This document shows, piece after piece, positions 42,115-50,489 of a stretch of 64,000 nucleotides of DNA (positions within the stretch are counted from its first letter, which is position 1; the number at the start of each line of letters is the position of its first letter). Under the pieces are notes generated by a model. The model was not told where the DNA came from. It did no database searches and saw nothing but the letters and a program-made list of their open reading frames with translations. This DNA is from Acidobacteriota bacterium (GTDB lineage Bacteria > Acidobacteriota > Thermoanaerobaculia > Gp7-AA8). A program made the position numbers and the translations under genes. The stretch lies in assembly GCA_019244185.1 (NCBI GenBank), contig JAFATB010000023.1, positions 372,001 to 436,000 of the forward strand, read 5' to 3'.

Positions 42115-43956
42115 ATGCCGAAAATCATCGGAATCGACCTCGGCACGACGAACTCCTGCGTCGCAGTCGTCGATGTCACGACACCTCAGGTGATCCCCAA
42201 CCGCGAGGGCAGCCGCACCACGCCTTCCGTCGTCGGGTTCACCGAGGATGGGGAGCGGCTCGTCGGCCAGATCGCCAAGCGTCAGGCGATCACGAACCCG
42301 TTCAACACCGTCTTCGCCATCAAGCGCCTCATCGGCCGCAAGTACGACTCCGACGAAGTCGCGCACGCGAAGAAGATCCTGCCGTACAACGCCGTCTCCG
42401 GCTCCAACGGCGACGTGAAAGTGAAGATCCGCGAGCGCGACTACTCGCCGGAAGAGATCTCCGCGTTCGTCCTCGGCGAGATCAAATCGTTCGCCGAAGA
42501 ATTCCTCGGCGAGACCGTCACCGAGGCCATCATCACGGTGCCGGCGTACTTCAATGACTCGCAGCGGCAGGCCACGCGCGACGCCGGACGCATCGCCGGA
42601 CTCGAAGTTCTGCGCATCATCAACGAGCCGACGGCGGCCGCGCTCGCGTACGGTCTCGACAACAAACAGAACCAGCTCATCGCGGTCTACGACCTCGGCG
42701 GCGGCACGTTCGACATCAGCATCCTCAAGCTCGAAGACGGTCTCTTCGAAGTGCTCTCGACGTCCGGCGACACGTACCTCGGCGGCGAGGACTTCGACAA
42801 GCGGATCATGGACTGGCTGATCGAGACCTTCCAGCGCGACTCCGGCATCGACCTGCGCGACGACCGCATGGCGCTGCAGCGCCTCAAGGAAGCAGCCGAG
42901 CGCGCGAAGTGCGAGCTGTCCATCGAACAGGAGTCGCGCATCACGCTGCCGTTCATCTCCGCCGACGCGACCGGACCGAAGCACCTCAACGCCGTGCTCA
43001 CGCGCCGCGAGTTCGAGCGCATGGTCGAGGACCTCATCCAGAAGACCATCGATCCGGTGAATGACGCGCTCAAAGCCGCGGGGCTGAGCGCGCGGCAGAT
43101 CGATGAAGTCGTGCTCGTCGGCGGCCAGACGCGCATGCCGAAAGTCATCGAGGCGGTGCGCAACGTCTTCGGCAAGGATCCGAACCGCGACATCAATCCC
43201 GACGAGGTCGTCGCGGTCGGCGCCGCGATCCAGGGCGGCATCCTGCGCGGCGACATCAAGGACATGGTGCTCCTCGACGTCACGCCGCTCTCGCTCGGCA
43301 TCGAGACGCACGGCGGTCTCTTCACGAAGCTGATCGAGCGCAACTCCACGATTCCGACCAAGAACTCGCTCGTGTTCACCACCGTCGCCGACAACCAGAG
43401 CAAGGTCACCGTGCACGTGCTGCAGGGCGAGCGCGAGTTCGCGCGCGAGAACAAGTCGCTCGGCAAGTTCGACCTCGTCGGCATCCCGGCCTCGCCGCGC
43501 GGCGTGCCGCAGATCGAAGTCACGTTCTCCATCGACTCGAACGGCATCGTCAACGTCACGGCGCGCGACCAGGCCACCGGCGCGTCGCAGGGCGTGCAGA
43601 TCAATCCCGCCGGCGGCCTCTCGAAAGACGAGATCGACCGCATCATCAACGAAGCCACCGCGCACCAGCGCGCCGACTCGCAGCGCCGCGAGATGCGCAT
43701 GCTCCAGAACAAGCTCGAGGGGATGATCTACACGAACGACAAAGTCTTCCGCGAGTTCGGCAAGCTCCTCAACGAGACGGACCGCGACCGCGTGCAGGCC
43801 ATCCTCACGCGCGCGAAGGAAGCGGTGAACGCCGAACAGAAACAGACCATCAACGACGCGATCTTCGAGCTGCAGGGCGCCTCGCGCATCCTGACGAGCG
43901 TGATGCTCTACAACCCGCTCAAAGTCTCGTCCGCGTCCGACACGAGCGGCAGTTGA
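42115..43956 (+). CDS. dnaK: Molecular chaperone DnaK (Hsp70)
   Basis: A 613-residue ATP-dependent chaperone. The nucleotide-binding domain starts IIGIDLGTTNSCVAVV and includes VPAYFNDSQRQATRDAG, INEPTAAALAYGLD and VYDLGGGTFDISIL; the substrate-binding domain has DVTPLSLGIET and the helical lid from about 500. The length is slightly below the 630-640 of many DnaKs because the flexible C-terminal tail is short (SASDTSGS at the end, without an EEVD-like tail). It is the third gene of the operon; dnaJ begins 8 bp after the stop. Confidence 0.97.
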   Translation: MPKIIGIDLGTTNSCVAVVDVTTPQVIPNREGSRTTPSVVGFTEDGERLVGQIAKRQAITNPFNTVFAIKRLIGRKYDSDEVAHAKKILPYNAVSGSNGDVKVKIRERDYSPEEISAFVLGEIKSFAEEFLGETVTEAIITVPAYFNDSQRQATRDAGRIAGLEVLRIINEPTAAALAYGLDNKQNQLIAVYDLGGGTFDISILKLEDGLFEVLSTSGDTYLGGEDFDKRIMDWLIETFQRDSGIDLRDDRMALQRLKEAAERAKCELSIEQESRITLPFISADATGPKHLNAVLTRREFERMVEDLIQKTIDPVNDALKAAGLSARQIDEVVLVGGQTRMPKVIEAVRNVFGKDPNRDINPDEVVAVGAAIQGGILRGDIKDMVLLDVTPLSLGIETHGGLFTKLIERNSTIPTKNSLVFTTVADNQSKVTVHVLQGEREFARENKSLGKFDLVGIPASPRGVPQIEVTFSIDSNGIVNVTARDQATGASQGVQINPAGGLSKDEIDRIINEATAHQRADSQRREMRMLQNKLEGMIYTNDKVFREFGKLLNETDRDRVQAILTRAKEAVNAEQKQTINDAIFELQGASRILTSVMLYNPLKVSSASDTSGS

Positions 43957-43964
43957 AACCGACC

Positions 43965-45083
43965 ATGGCCACGACCGAAAAACGCGATTACTACGAGGTG
44001 CTCGGCCTGCAGCGCGGCGCGAGCCTCGACGACATCAAGAAGTCCTACCGCAAGCTCGCGGTGAAATATCACCCGGACAAAAATCCGGGCGACCCCGAGG
44101 CGGAGGAGAAGTTCAAGGAAGCTGCGGAGGCGTACGGCGTGCTCTCCGATGAGGAGAAGCGCGCGCGCTACGACCGCTTCGGACATCAGGGGATGTCCGG
44201 CATGGGCGGCTTCGATCCGAATCAGTTCTCCGACTTCGGCGACATCCTCGGCGATCTCTTCGGCTTCGGCGACTTCTTCGGCACGCGCGGCCGCCGCAGC
44301 ACGCGCGCCGCGCGCGGCAACGATCTCCGCTACGACCTCACGCTGGAGTTCAACGAGGCGGTGTGGGGGAAGGAGATCACGCTCGACGTGCCGCGCTCCG
44401 CGACGTGCACGACGTGCAGTGGCAGCGGCGCGAAGCCCGGCACGCAACCGGTGACGTGCACCGGCTGCGGCGGACGCGGCCAGATCCGCTACTCACAGGG
44501 CTTTTTCGCCGTCGCGCGCACGTGCCCGCAATGCGGCGGTGCGGGCAAGGTGATCAAGGACCCATGCGCGACGTGCGGCGGCGCGGGACGCGTGCGCGAG
44601 GAGAAGCAGATCTCCGTGAAGGTGCCGGCGGGCGTCGACGACGGCTCACGCCTGCGCGTGGGCGCCGAAGGCGAAGCCGGCTACAACGGCGGACCTCCCG
44701 GCGATCTCTACGTGTTCATCAACGTCCGCGAGCACGAGAAGTTCACGCGCCGCGACTACGACATCCACAGCGAGCAGCCGATCACGATGACCCAGGCCGC
44801 CCTCGGCGGCGAAGTGCGCACCGACACCATCGACGGCGCCGAATCGCTGCGCGTCCCCCCAGGAACGCAACCCGCGCAAGTCTTCCGCCTGCGGGGCAAA
44901 GGCGTCCCCTTCCTCGACGGCACCGGCCGCGGCGACCACTACGTCCACGTCGCCGTGCGCGTCCCCACGTCGCTCAACGACGCTCAGCGCGCGCTGCTCG
45001 AGCAACTCGCCACGCTGGAAGGCGAAACGCCTCCGGGTGAGAAGCGGATGCTGGATAAGGTGAAGGACTTTTTTACGAACTGA
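43965..45083 (+). CDS. dnaJ: Chaperone protein DnaJ
   Basis: A 372-residue Hsp40 cochaperone. The J domain has KYHPDKNPG (the HPD motif), followed by a Gly/Phe region (SGMGGFDPNQFSDFGDILGDLFGFG) and four CxxCxGxG zinc repeats (CTTCSGSG, CTGCGGRG, CPQCGGAG, CATCGGAG), then the C-terminal substrate-binding domains. It stimulates the DnaK ATPase. The ATG at 43965 is preferred over a TTG at 43953. It is the last gene of the operon. Confidence 0.96.
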   Translation: MATTEKRDYYEVLGLQRGASLDDIKKSYRKLAVKYHPDKNPGDPEAEEKFKEAAEAYGVLSDEEKRARYDRFGHQGMSGMGGFDPNQFSDFGDILGDLFGFGDFFGTRGRRSTRAARGNDLRYDLTLEFNEAVWGKEITLDVPRSATCTTCSGSGAKPGTQPVTCTGCGGRGQIRYSQGFFAVARTCPQCGGAGKVIKDPCATCGGAGRVREEKQISVKVPAGVDDGSRLRVGAEGEAGYNGGPPGDLYVFINVREHEKFTRRDYDIHSEQPITMTQAALGGEVRTDTIDGAESLRVPPGTQPAQVFRLRGKGVPFLDGTGRGDHYVHVAVRVPTSLNDAQRALLEQLATLEGETPPGEKRMLDKVKDFFTN

Positions 45084-45099
45084 GGGACCCGGGGGAGCC

Positions 45100-45330
45100 T
45101 TACTTGGCCGACAGCTCGTGGAGTAGCTGTTCTACCGTTTCGGGTACCGCAACCGGGACGAACCACGCTTCCGGATACAAGTAGTCCTCACCCGATTCGT
45201 CGATGACCCGAACAAAGTTGCGCTGCGCAGCCACAGCATCATCGAGAACTTCGTAGACTTTTCGGAGTTCCAACGTGCCCGCATAGGGGCCGTTATGGAT
45301 GCAAATCGCAAAGTGGGTGTTAGAGCGCAT
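45100..45330 (-). CDS. Small conserved protein (76 residues), first half of a pair
   Basis: A compact protein with FAICIHNGPYAGTLELRKVYEVL, then FVRVIDESGEDYLYPEAWFVPV and an acidic tail. From memory, similar small proteins (start-to-middle 'LELRK.Y.VL', then 'RV.DESGEDYLYP') occur in many bacteria next to a partner like the 45335 gene. The function is unknown. It starts 4 bp after the stop of the partner, so both are made from one transcript. It is convergent with dnaJ. Confidence 0.65.
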   Translation of the reverse strand: MRSNTHFAICIHNGPYAGTLELRKVYEVLDDAVAAQRNFVRVIDESGEDYLYPEAWFVPVAVPETVEQLLHELSAK

Positions 45331-45334
45331 AGGG

Positions 45335-45580
45335 CTAATCGAGAAAACGCTTAATTTTCACCCACCGCATTCCGATGCCGTCGGCCTCATACCAGTGAAG
45401 CTCGGCTTCCTGCATCGTACCATCGCCGAGGCGCACGGTTGCGAGCCCCTTCAGCTTGAGCCAGTCGCCCGTGCCGAAGCGTTCCTCGATGGCGACAAGA
45501 TCGCGAATCTCTTCGCCACGCGCGATCACCTGAATTCGACGGATCGACCCCACGATCTCGAACGAATCCCACACGTCCAC
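45335..45580 (-). CDS. Small conserved protein (81 residues), partner of the 45100 gene
   Basis: A beta-rich basic protein: SFEIVGSIRRIQVIARGEEIRDL, then WLKLKGLATVRLGDGTMQEAELHWYEADGIGMRWVKIKRFLD. The C-terminal HWYEAxGIGxxxxKIKRFLD pattern is, as I recall it, conserved in a family that travels with the protein encoded at 45100. The start is uncertain: GTG at 45580 has TACGCT 7 bp upstream and begins at the conserved part; an upstream start at 45634 would add 18 residues. A toxin-antitoxin-like pair is possible but is not supported by any motif. Confidence 0.6.
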   Translation of the reverse strand: MDVWDSFEIVGSIRRIQVIARGEEIRDLVAIEERFGTGDWLKLKGLATVRLGDGTMQEAELHWYEADGIGMRWVKIKRFLD

Positions 45581-45644
45581 GTGCAGGAGCGTAGCACGCG
45601 GCAAACTCGTGCGCTGGCTCCGCATCCTCATCACCCCCCCGCGC

Positions 45645-45650
45645 TACAAT
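45645..45650 (+). promoter_or_regulatory. Candidate -10 hexamer TACAAT, 8 bp before the pyrophosphatase gene
   Basis: TACAAT, CCCGCCCC, then the ATG at 45659, with no Shine-Dalgarno. This is again a leaderless-type layout. Confidence 0.45.
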
Positions 45651-45658
45651 CCCGCCCC

Positions 45659-46276
45659 ATGCCCGACCGCAGTTTCTCCCGCTGGCGCCCGCATCCGTGG
45701 CATGGTCTCTCGGCCGGGGACGAGGCGCCGCGCGTGGTGAACGTGTATGTCGAGATCACGCCGTTCGATTTGATCAAGTACGAGATCGACAAGGCGAGCG
45801 GGTATTTGCGCGTCGATCGGCCGCAGCGCACTTCGTCGCAATTGCCGGCGCTGTATGGATTCATTCCGCAGACGTATTGCGCGGAGCGGGTGATGCGGCT
45901 CTCGGCGGGGGCGACGCAGGGGGACGGGGATCCGCTCGACATTTGCGTGTTGAGCGAGCGTCCGATCTCGAAGTCGGAGCTGCTCGTGCCGGCGCGCGTG
46001 ATCGGCGGGCTGCAGGTGCAGGATCGCGGCGAGGCGGACGACAAGATCGTCGCGGTGCTGCAGGGCGACTACGTCTGGGGGGAGGCGGTGGACCTCGACG
46101 ATGTGCCGGACGTGCTCATCGAACGGCTCGAGCACTACTTCACGACCTACAAGCTCGTTCCCGGCGAGGCGCCGCGCATCCGCATCATCGGGCGTTACGG
46201 CTACGACCACGCGGCCGCGGTGGTGCAGGCGGCGATGGAGGACTATCGCGCGCACTTTGGCGGCGGCGATGCGTGA
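45659..46276 (+). CDS. ppa: Inorganic pyrophosphatase, family I
   Basis: A 205-residue soluble pyrophosphatase that hydrolyses PPi and drives biosynthetic reactions. The metal-binding core is GDGDPLDICVL (about 100). It also has VYVEITPFDLIKYEIDKASGYLRVDR, LPALYGFIPQTYC and the C-terminal HYFTTYKLVPGE with the conserved Tyr and Lys. The N-terminal 20 residues are longer than in E. coli Ppa. It overlaps prmA by 8 bp. Confidence 0.9.
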   Translation: MPDRSFSRWRPHPWHGLSAGDEAPRVVNVYVEITPFDLIKYEIDKASGYLRVDRPQRTSSQLPALYGFIPQTYCAERVMRLSAGATQGDGDPLDICVLSERPISKSELLVPARVIGGLQVQDRGEADDKIVAVLQGDYVWGEAVDLDDVPDVLIERLEHYFTTYKLVPGEAPRIRIIGRYGYDHAAAVVQAAMEDYRAHFGGGDA

Positions 46277-47126
46277 TTACCTCCTCGAGATCTCGTTCGA
46301 CGCGCGCGACACCGCGCTCGAGGACGAGATCCAGTCACGACTATTTCTCACCGCGACGACCGGCAGCACGTCGAACGATGTCAACGGCACGCTGACCATC
46401 TCCGCGTACTTTGACGAGCCCGAACAGCGCGACGCCGCAATGGACGCGCTGCGCGACGTCGATGCCATTGAGCTGCACGCGACGGAACGCGAGCGCGTCG
46501 ATTGGCTCGATCTCTATCAGCAGTCGCTCGAACCGCTCGTGATCGGCACGCGCTTCATCGTCGCGCCCGACGCCGCGCTGTTGCCGGATGCCGTTGCGCA
46601 CGGCGCCGACCGCCTTACGATCGTCGTGCCGCAGGAGCAGGCCTTCGGCTCCGGCTCGCACGAGACGACGTCGCTTTGCATCGAGCTCCTCGAAACGCTG
46701 CCGGTGCGCGGCGCGCGCGGTCTCGACATCGGCGCGGGCAGCGGCATCCTCGCCATCGCCATGCATCGTCTCGGCGCGGCGAAGGTGATCGCCTTCGACA
46801 ACGATCCCGACGCGTACGGCGCGTTGCGCGACAACCGCATCCGCAACGAGGTCGCCGAGTCCGCGCTGCCGCTCTTCATCGGCAGCGTCGAGGCGTTGCG
46901 CGCGGGTGCGTTCGACGTGCTGACGATGAACATCATCCCGGAGGTCATCGTGCCGATGCTCGGGGACGTCGTGAGGCACATGGCGCGCGACGCGCGGCTG
47001 CTCGTCAGCGGCATCCTCGTCGTCAAGCGCGACGAGGTCGTCGCCGCGGCGGGCGCGCACGGCCTGCAACTGATCGATGAACGTGAGAAGGGCGAGTGGT
47101 GGGCGGGCGTGCTCGGCATGTTATGA
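46269..47126 (+). CDS. prmA: Ribosomal protein L11 methyltransferase
   Basis: A 285-residue SAM-dependent enzyme that trimethylates ribosomal protein L11. The N-terminal half is the substrate-recognition domain; the catalytic half has QAFGSGSHETTSLCIELLE, GLDIGAGSGILAIAMHRLGA (motif I) and VLTMNIIPEVI, the N-I-P-like catalytic segment. In many bacteria prmA sits just after dnaJ; here the pyrophosphatase gene lies between them. It starts inside the end of ppa (8-bp overlap). Confidence 0.92.
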   Translation: MRDYLLEISFDARDTALEDEIQSRLFLTATTGSTSNDVNGTLTISAYFDEPEQRDAAMDALRDVDAIELHATERERVDWLDLYQQSLEPLVIGTRFIVAPDAALLPDAVAHGADRLTIVVPQEQAFGSGSHETTSLCIELLETLPVRGARGLDIGAGSGILAIAMHRLGAAKVIAFDNDPDAYGALRDNRIRNEVAESALPLFIGSVEALRAGAFDVLTMNIIPEVIVPMLGDVVRHMARDARLLVSGILVVKRDEVVAAAGAHGLQLIDEREKGEWWAGVLGML

Positions 47127-47133
47127 AGTGCGC

Positions 47134-48429
47134 ATGCACTTGATGCGACGCGCGGTTCTCGTCGTTCTTCTGGCCACGCTGTCGTTGCACGCGCAGGACT
47201 CGCCGCTCGCCGCGGCGTTGCGCGCGAACGGCGTTCCGTTCACGATCGAGAACGGCCAGCTCGGCGGCGCCGGCGCGGCGTTCTTCCGCCAGCTCGCGCG
47301 CGAGCATCAGTTCATCATCATCGGAGAAGACCACGGCATCCACGAAGTGCCGGAGTTCGTCGGCGCCGCATTCGATCTCGCGCGCCGCGACGCGAACTAC
47401 CGCCACCTCGGCATCGAGCTCGGTCCCGAAACGGCGCGCCAGCTCGAGACCATGCTACGCAAGCCGAGCGGACAGGACGACCTGAAAGCGTTCCTCACGC
47501 GCTACACCGGCTTCTCGCTGCCGTTCGCGAACTGGCGCGAGGAAGCGCAGCTCTTCCAGCGCGTCGTGCAGTCGCTGCCGGACGAGAAGCACGTGCTGTG
47601 GGGACTCGATCAGGAGTTCATCGTCGCGCCGTCGTATTTGTTCGAGAGCCTCGCGCGCATGGCACCGAACGATGAAGCGCGGACGCTGGCGACGAATCTC
47701 GCGGCGTCCTCGCTGGCGTCGGACCGGCGCATGATCGCCGAGGCGAATCCGCAGGCGGTGTGGATGGTCACGTCGACGGATGCGGACGTCGCGGCGTTGC
47801 AGAAGGCATTCGCGAACGCCACGCCCGCGGCGCGCGCGCTGCTCGACGAGATCGTGCAGAGCCGCGCGATTTACCGCGCGATCTTCAGCGGCAAGAACTA
47901 CGAGTCGAACCGCGACCGCGCGGAGCTGATGAAGCGGCACTTCGCCGCCGAGTACGAGGCGGCGCGCCGCGCCGGAGAAGCCGCGCCGCGCGTGATGCTG
48001 AAGTTCGGCTCGAACCACGCGTTTCGCGGCGTGAGCGGGACCAGCACTTACGAGCTCGGCTCGTTCCTGCCGGAGCTCGCGATCGCGAACGGCTCGCATG
48101 CGTGCAACGTGCTCCTCGTGCACACGCGCGGCACGCAGAACATGTACCGCCCGTTCGGCAGCAAGCTCGAAGACCAGGCGAAGCCGTTCGCGGACGGCGG
48201 GAGCGACTCCGACAACGACGTGCTCGACGTCCGCGCCGCGCGCGCCATCGCGGGCGACGCGATGATGATGTTCGATCTGCGCCCGGTGCGCGCCGCGGCG
48301 CAGAACCGGAAGCTCGGGAAACTCGATCCGCCCGTGCTGCGGCTGCTGCAGGCGTTCGACGTCGTGGTCGTGCTGCCGGTCGTGCACGCGTCGGCGCTGA
48401 TCGTGCCGCCGGCGGAACCGTCGCACTGA
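47134..48429 (+). CDS. Exported protein, ChaN/erythromycin esterase-like superfamily
   Basis: A 431-residue protein with a signal peptide (MHLMRRAVLVVLLATLSLHA). FIIIGEDHGIHEVPEFVGAAF near residue 60, followed by LGIELGPETARQLE, resembles the conserved Gly-Glu-x-His site shared by the EreA esterases, ChaN and related proteins. Later, MLKFGSNHAFRGVSG supplies another conserved His-bearing segment. The substrate is unknown; a secreted hydrolase or haem/metal-binding protein is possible. TATGAA lies 6 bp before the ATG. It starts 7 bp after prmA. Confidence 0.65.
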   Translation: MHLMRRAVLVVLLATLSLHAQDSPLAAALRANGVPFTIENGQLGGAGAAFFRQLAREHQFIIIGEDHGIHEVPEFVGAAFDLARRDANYRHLGIELGPETARQLETMLRKPSGQDDLKAFLTRYTGFSLPFANWREEAQLFQRVVQSLPDEKHVLWGLDQEFIVAPSYLFESLARMAPNDEARTLATNLAASSLASDRRMIAEANPQAVWMVTSTDADVAALQKAFANATPAARALLDEIVQSRAIYRAIFSGKNYESNRDRAELMKRHFAAEYEAARRAGEAAPRVMLKFGSNHAFRGVSGTSTYELGSFLPELAIANGSHACNVLLVHTRGTQNMYRPFGSKLEDQAKPFADGGSDSDNDVLDVRAARAIAGDAMMMFDLRPVRAAAQNRKLGKLDPPVLRLLQAFDVVVVLPVVHASALIVPPAEPSH

Positions 48430-48460
48430 AGGCGCGGCGCTCGCGGCGCCGCGCAATGCC

Positions 48461-49744
48461 TCAGCGCTGGTCGATGGCGACGTAGTCGCGGCGCGGCGCG
48501 CCGGTGTAGATCTGCCGCGGACGCGCGATCTTCTGATCGGGATCGCCGAGCATCTCCTGCCACTGCGCGAGCCAGCCGGACGTGCGCGGGATCGCGAAGA
48601 GCACCGTGAACATCTCCATCGGGAACCGCATGGCCTGATAGATGAGGCCCGAGTAAAAGTCGACGTTCGGGTAGAGCTTGCGCTTGATGAAGTAGTCGTC
48701 CTCGAGCGCGATGCGTTCGAGCTCGACGGCGATGTCGATCAGCGGATTCTTGCCCGTCACCTCGAACACCTCGTACGCGACCTGCTTCACCAGCTTCGCG
48801 CGCGGGTCGTAGTTCTTGTAGACGCGGTGGCCGAAGCCCATGAGGCGTCCTTCGCCGCCCTTCACGCCCTTGATGAACTCGGGGATCGCGCTGACGGAGC
48901 CGATCTCGAGGAGCATGCGGATGACGGCCTCGTTCGCGCCGCCGTGCAGCGGGCCATAAAGAGCCGCGGCGGCCGCGGCGCCTGCCGAGTACGGATCGAC
49001 CTGAGAGCTGCCGACGGCGCGCATGGCGTTGGTCGAGCAGTTCTGTTCGTGGTCCGCGTGGAGGATGAAGAGGATGTCCAGCGCACGCTCGAGCACGGGG
49101 TTCGGCGTGTACTTCACCTCCGTCATCTTGTACATCATGTTGAGGAAGTTGCCGGCGTACGAGAGCTCGTTGTCGGGATACGCATACGGCATCCCGATCG
49201 TGCTGCGGTAGTTGAACGCGGCGATCGTCGTGACCTTCGCGATGAGCCGGTGGATCTGCTTCTGCCGGCATTCGGCGTCGAAGATGTTCTTCGATTCCGG
49301 ATAGAACGTGCCCAACGCGGCCAGCGACGCGATGAAGCGGCCCATCGGATGCGCGTTGTAGCGGAACGAGTCGATGAGCTTGCGGAAGTTCTCGTTGAGG
49401 ATGGTGTGGTGCGTGACCGAGTGCTGCCATTCGGCGAGCTGCGTTTGGTTCGGGAGCTCGCCGTTGAGGAGGAGATACGCGACTTCGAGATAGCTGCTCT
49501 GTTCCGCGAGCTGTTCGATCGGATAGCCGCGGTATTCGAGGATGCCCTGGTCGCCGTCGATGAAAGTGATCGCGCTGCGGCACGACGCGGTGTTCATGAA
49601 CGCCGGGTCGTAGGTCATCATCCCGAACTCGTCGTCGGTGACTTTGATCTGGCGAAGGTCGAGGGCTTTGATCGTGCCGTCGTTGATGGGGACGTCGTAG
49701 GTTTTTCCGGTTCTGTTGTCTGTGATGGTGAGGGTCTCGGCCAC
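48461..49744 (-). CDS. gltA: Citrate synthase
   Basis: The first enzyme of the TCA cycle (acetyl-CoA plus oxaloacetate to citrate), 427 residues, of the hexameric type-I bacterial form. The N-terminus has the DNRTGKTYDVP beta domain. Catalytic residues are in HADHEQNCSTNAMR, GPLHGGANEAV and MGFGHRVYKNYDPRA. An ATG exists at 49759, but its next bases (GGAGG) are the Shine-Dalgarno, with the GTG at 49744 8 bases further on, so the GTG is the likely start. It is convergent with the ChaN-like gene. Confidence 0.95.
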   Translation of the reverse strand: MAETLTITDNRTGKTYDVPINDGTIKALDLRQIKVTDDEFGMMTYDPAFMNTASCRSAITFIDGDQGILEYRGYPIEQLAEQSSYLEVAYLLLNGELPNQTQLAEWQHSVTHHTILNENFRKLIDSFRYNAHPMGRFIASLAALGTFYPESKNIFDAECRQKQIHRLIAKVTTIAAFNYRSTIGMPYAYPDNELSYAGNFLNMMYKMTEVKYTPNPVLERALDILFILHADHEQNCSTNAMRAVGSSQVDPYSAGAAAAAALYGPLHGGANEAVIRMLLEIGSVSAIPEFIKGVKGGEGRLMGFGHRVYKNYDPRAKLVKQVAYEVFEVTGKNPLIDIAVELERIALEDDYFIKRKLYPNVDFYSGLIYQAMRFPMEMFTVLFAIPRTSGWLAQWQEMLGDPDQKIARPRQIYTGAPRRDYVAIDQR

Positions 49745-49777
49745 GAACGGCACCTCCAATAGCGGAGGCGTAATCTA

Positions 49778-50470
49778 CTACAGATCCCCGAAGCGGGAAG
49801 CGATGACGCTCAGTGCGACGATCGCTGCCGTTTCGGCGCGCAAACGGCGCGGTCCGAGGCGCATGAAACCGCAGCCGAAGTCGCGCGCGCGGCGCAGTTC
49901 GTCGTCGCTCCAGCCGCCTTCCGGACCGATCAGCAGCGTGACCTCGTTCATGCGCTCGACCGAGGTTGGTTCGGCATCGGCGTCGAAGAGAAGCTTCACG
50001 CCCGGACGCGCGAGCACTTCATCGAACGACAGCGGCGCTTCGAGCCGCGGAATGCGCGCGCGTCCCGACTGCTTCGTCGCCTCGAAGAGGATCTTGTTCC
50101 ACCGCTCGAGCTTTCCCTGATAGCGCTCGCGCCGCACTTCCGTGTGCTCGGTTTCCATCGGAACGATCGACGCGGCGCCGAGCTCGGTCGCCTTCTGCAG
50201 CACGAGCTCGAACTTCTCGAGCTGAATGACGCTCATCGCCAGATGCATCACGAGCGGCGACTCGCGCGACGGCAGCGCGTCGCCGGCAACGATGATCGCG
50301 CGATCGCGTTCGATGGCTTCGACGACGCCGCGCGCGGCACGACCCTCACGATCGAAGAGCTCGACTTCCTCGCCCGCGCGCACGCGTACCACGCGGATCG
50401 AATGATGGAACTCGTCGCCCGCGACTTCCGTGCGCGGCGCGATGGCGTCGACGAAGATGCGATGGCGCAT
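49778..50470 (-). CDS. rsmE: 16S rRNA (uracil(1498)-N(3))-methyltransferase
   Basis: A 230-residue SPOUT enzyme that methylates U1498 of 16S rRNA. It begins MRHRIFVDAI, has MSVIQLEKFELVLQKATELGAASIVPM, and ends with the knot segments LLIGPEGGWSDDELRRAR and LGPRRLRAETAAIVAL. In many genomes rsmE follows prmA after dnaJ; here it lies about 2.7 kb from prmA on the other strand. TATTTT (50479-50484, minus strand) lies 8 bp before the ATG and overlaps the -10 of the divergent patatin gene. Confidence 0.93.
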   Translation of the reverse strand: MRHRIFVDAIAPRTEVAGDEFHHSIRVVRVRAGEEVELFDREGRAARGVVEAIERDRAIIVAGDALPSRESPLVMHLAMSVIQLEKFELVLQKATELGAASIVPMETEHTEVRRERYQGKLERWNKILFEATKQSGRARIPRLEAPLSFDEVLARPGVKLLFDADAEPTSVERMNEVTLLIGPEGGWSDDELRRARDFGCGFMRLGPRRLRAETAAIVALSVIASRFGDL

Positions 50471-50489
50471 GGCTGGTTAAAATACCGCA
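50471..50489. promoter_or_regulatory. 19-bp divergent promoter with overlapping -10 boxes
   Basis: Only 19 bp separate the ATG of rsmE (minus) from the GTG of the patatin gene (plus). The sequence GGTTAAAATACCG carries TAAAAT on the plus strand (50478-50483) and TATTTT on the minus strand (50479-50484), 6 and 8 bp from the two start codons. Both genes would be leaderless and could not be transcribed at the same time from these overlapping boxes. Confidence 0.55.

Noticed and set aside
42103..42118. GGTTCGATCC, resembling a tRNA T-arm
   Set aside because: It is the spacer between grpE and dnaK; no acceptor stem or anticodon arm can be drawn around it.
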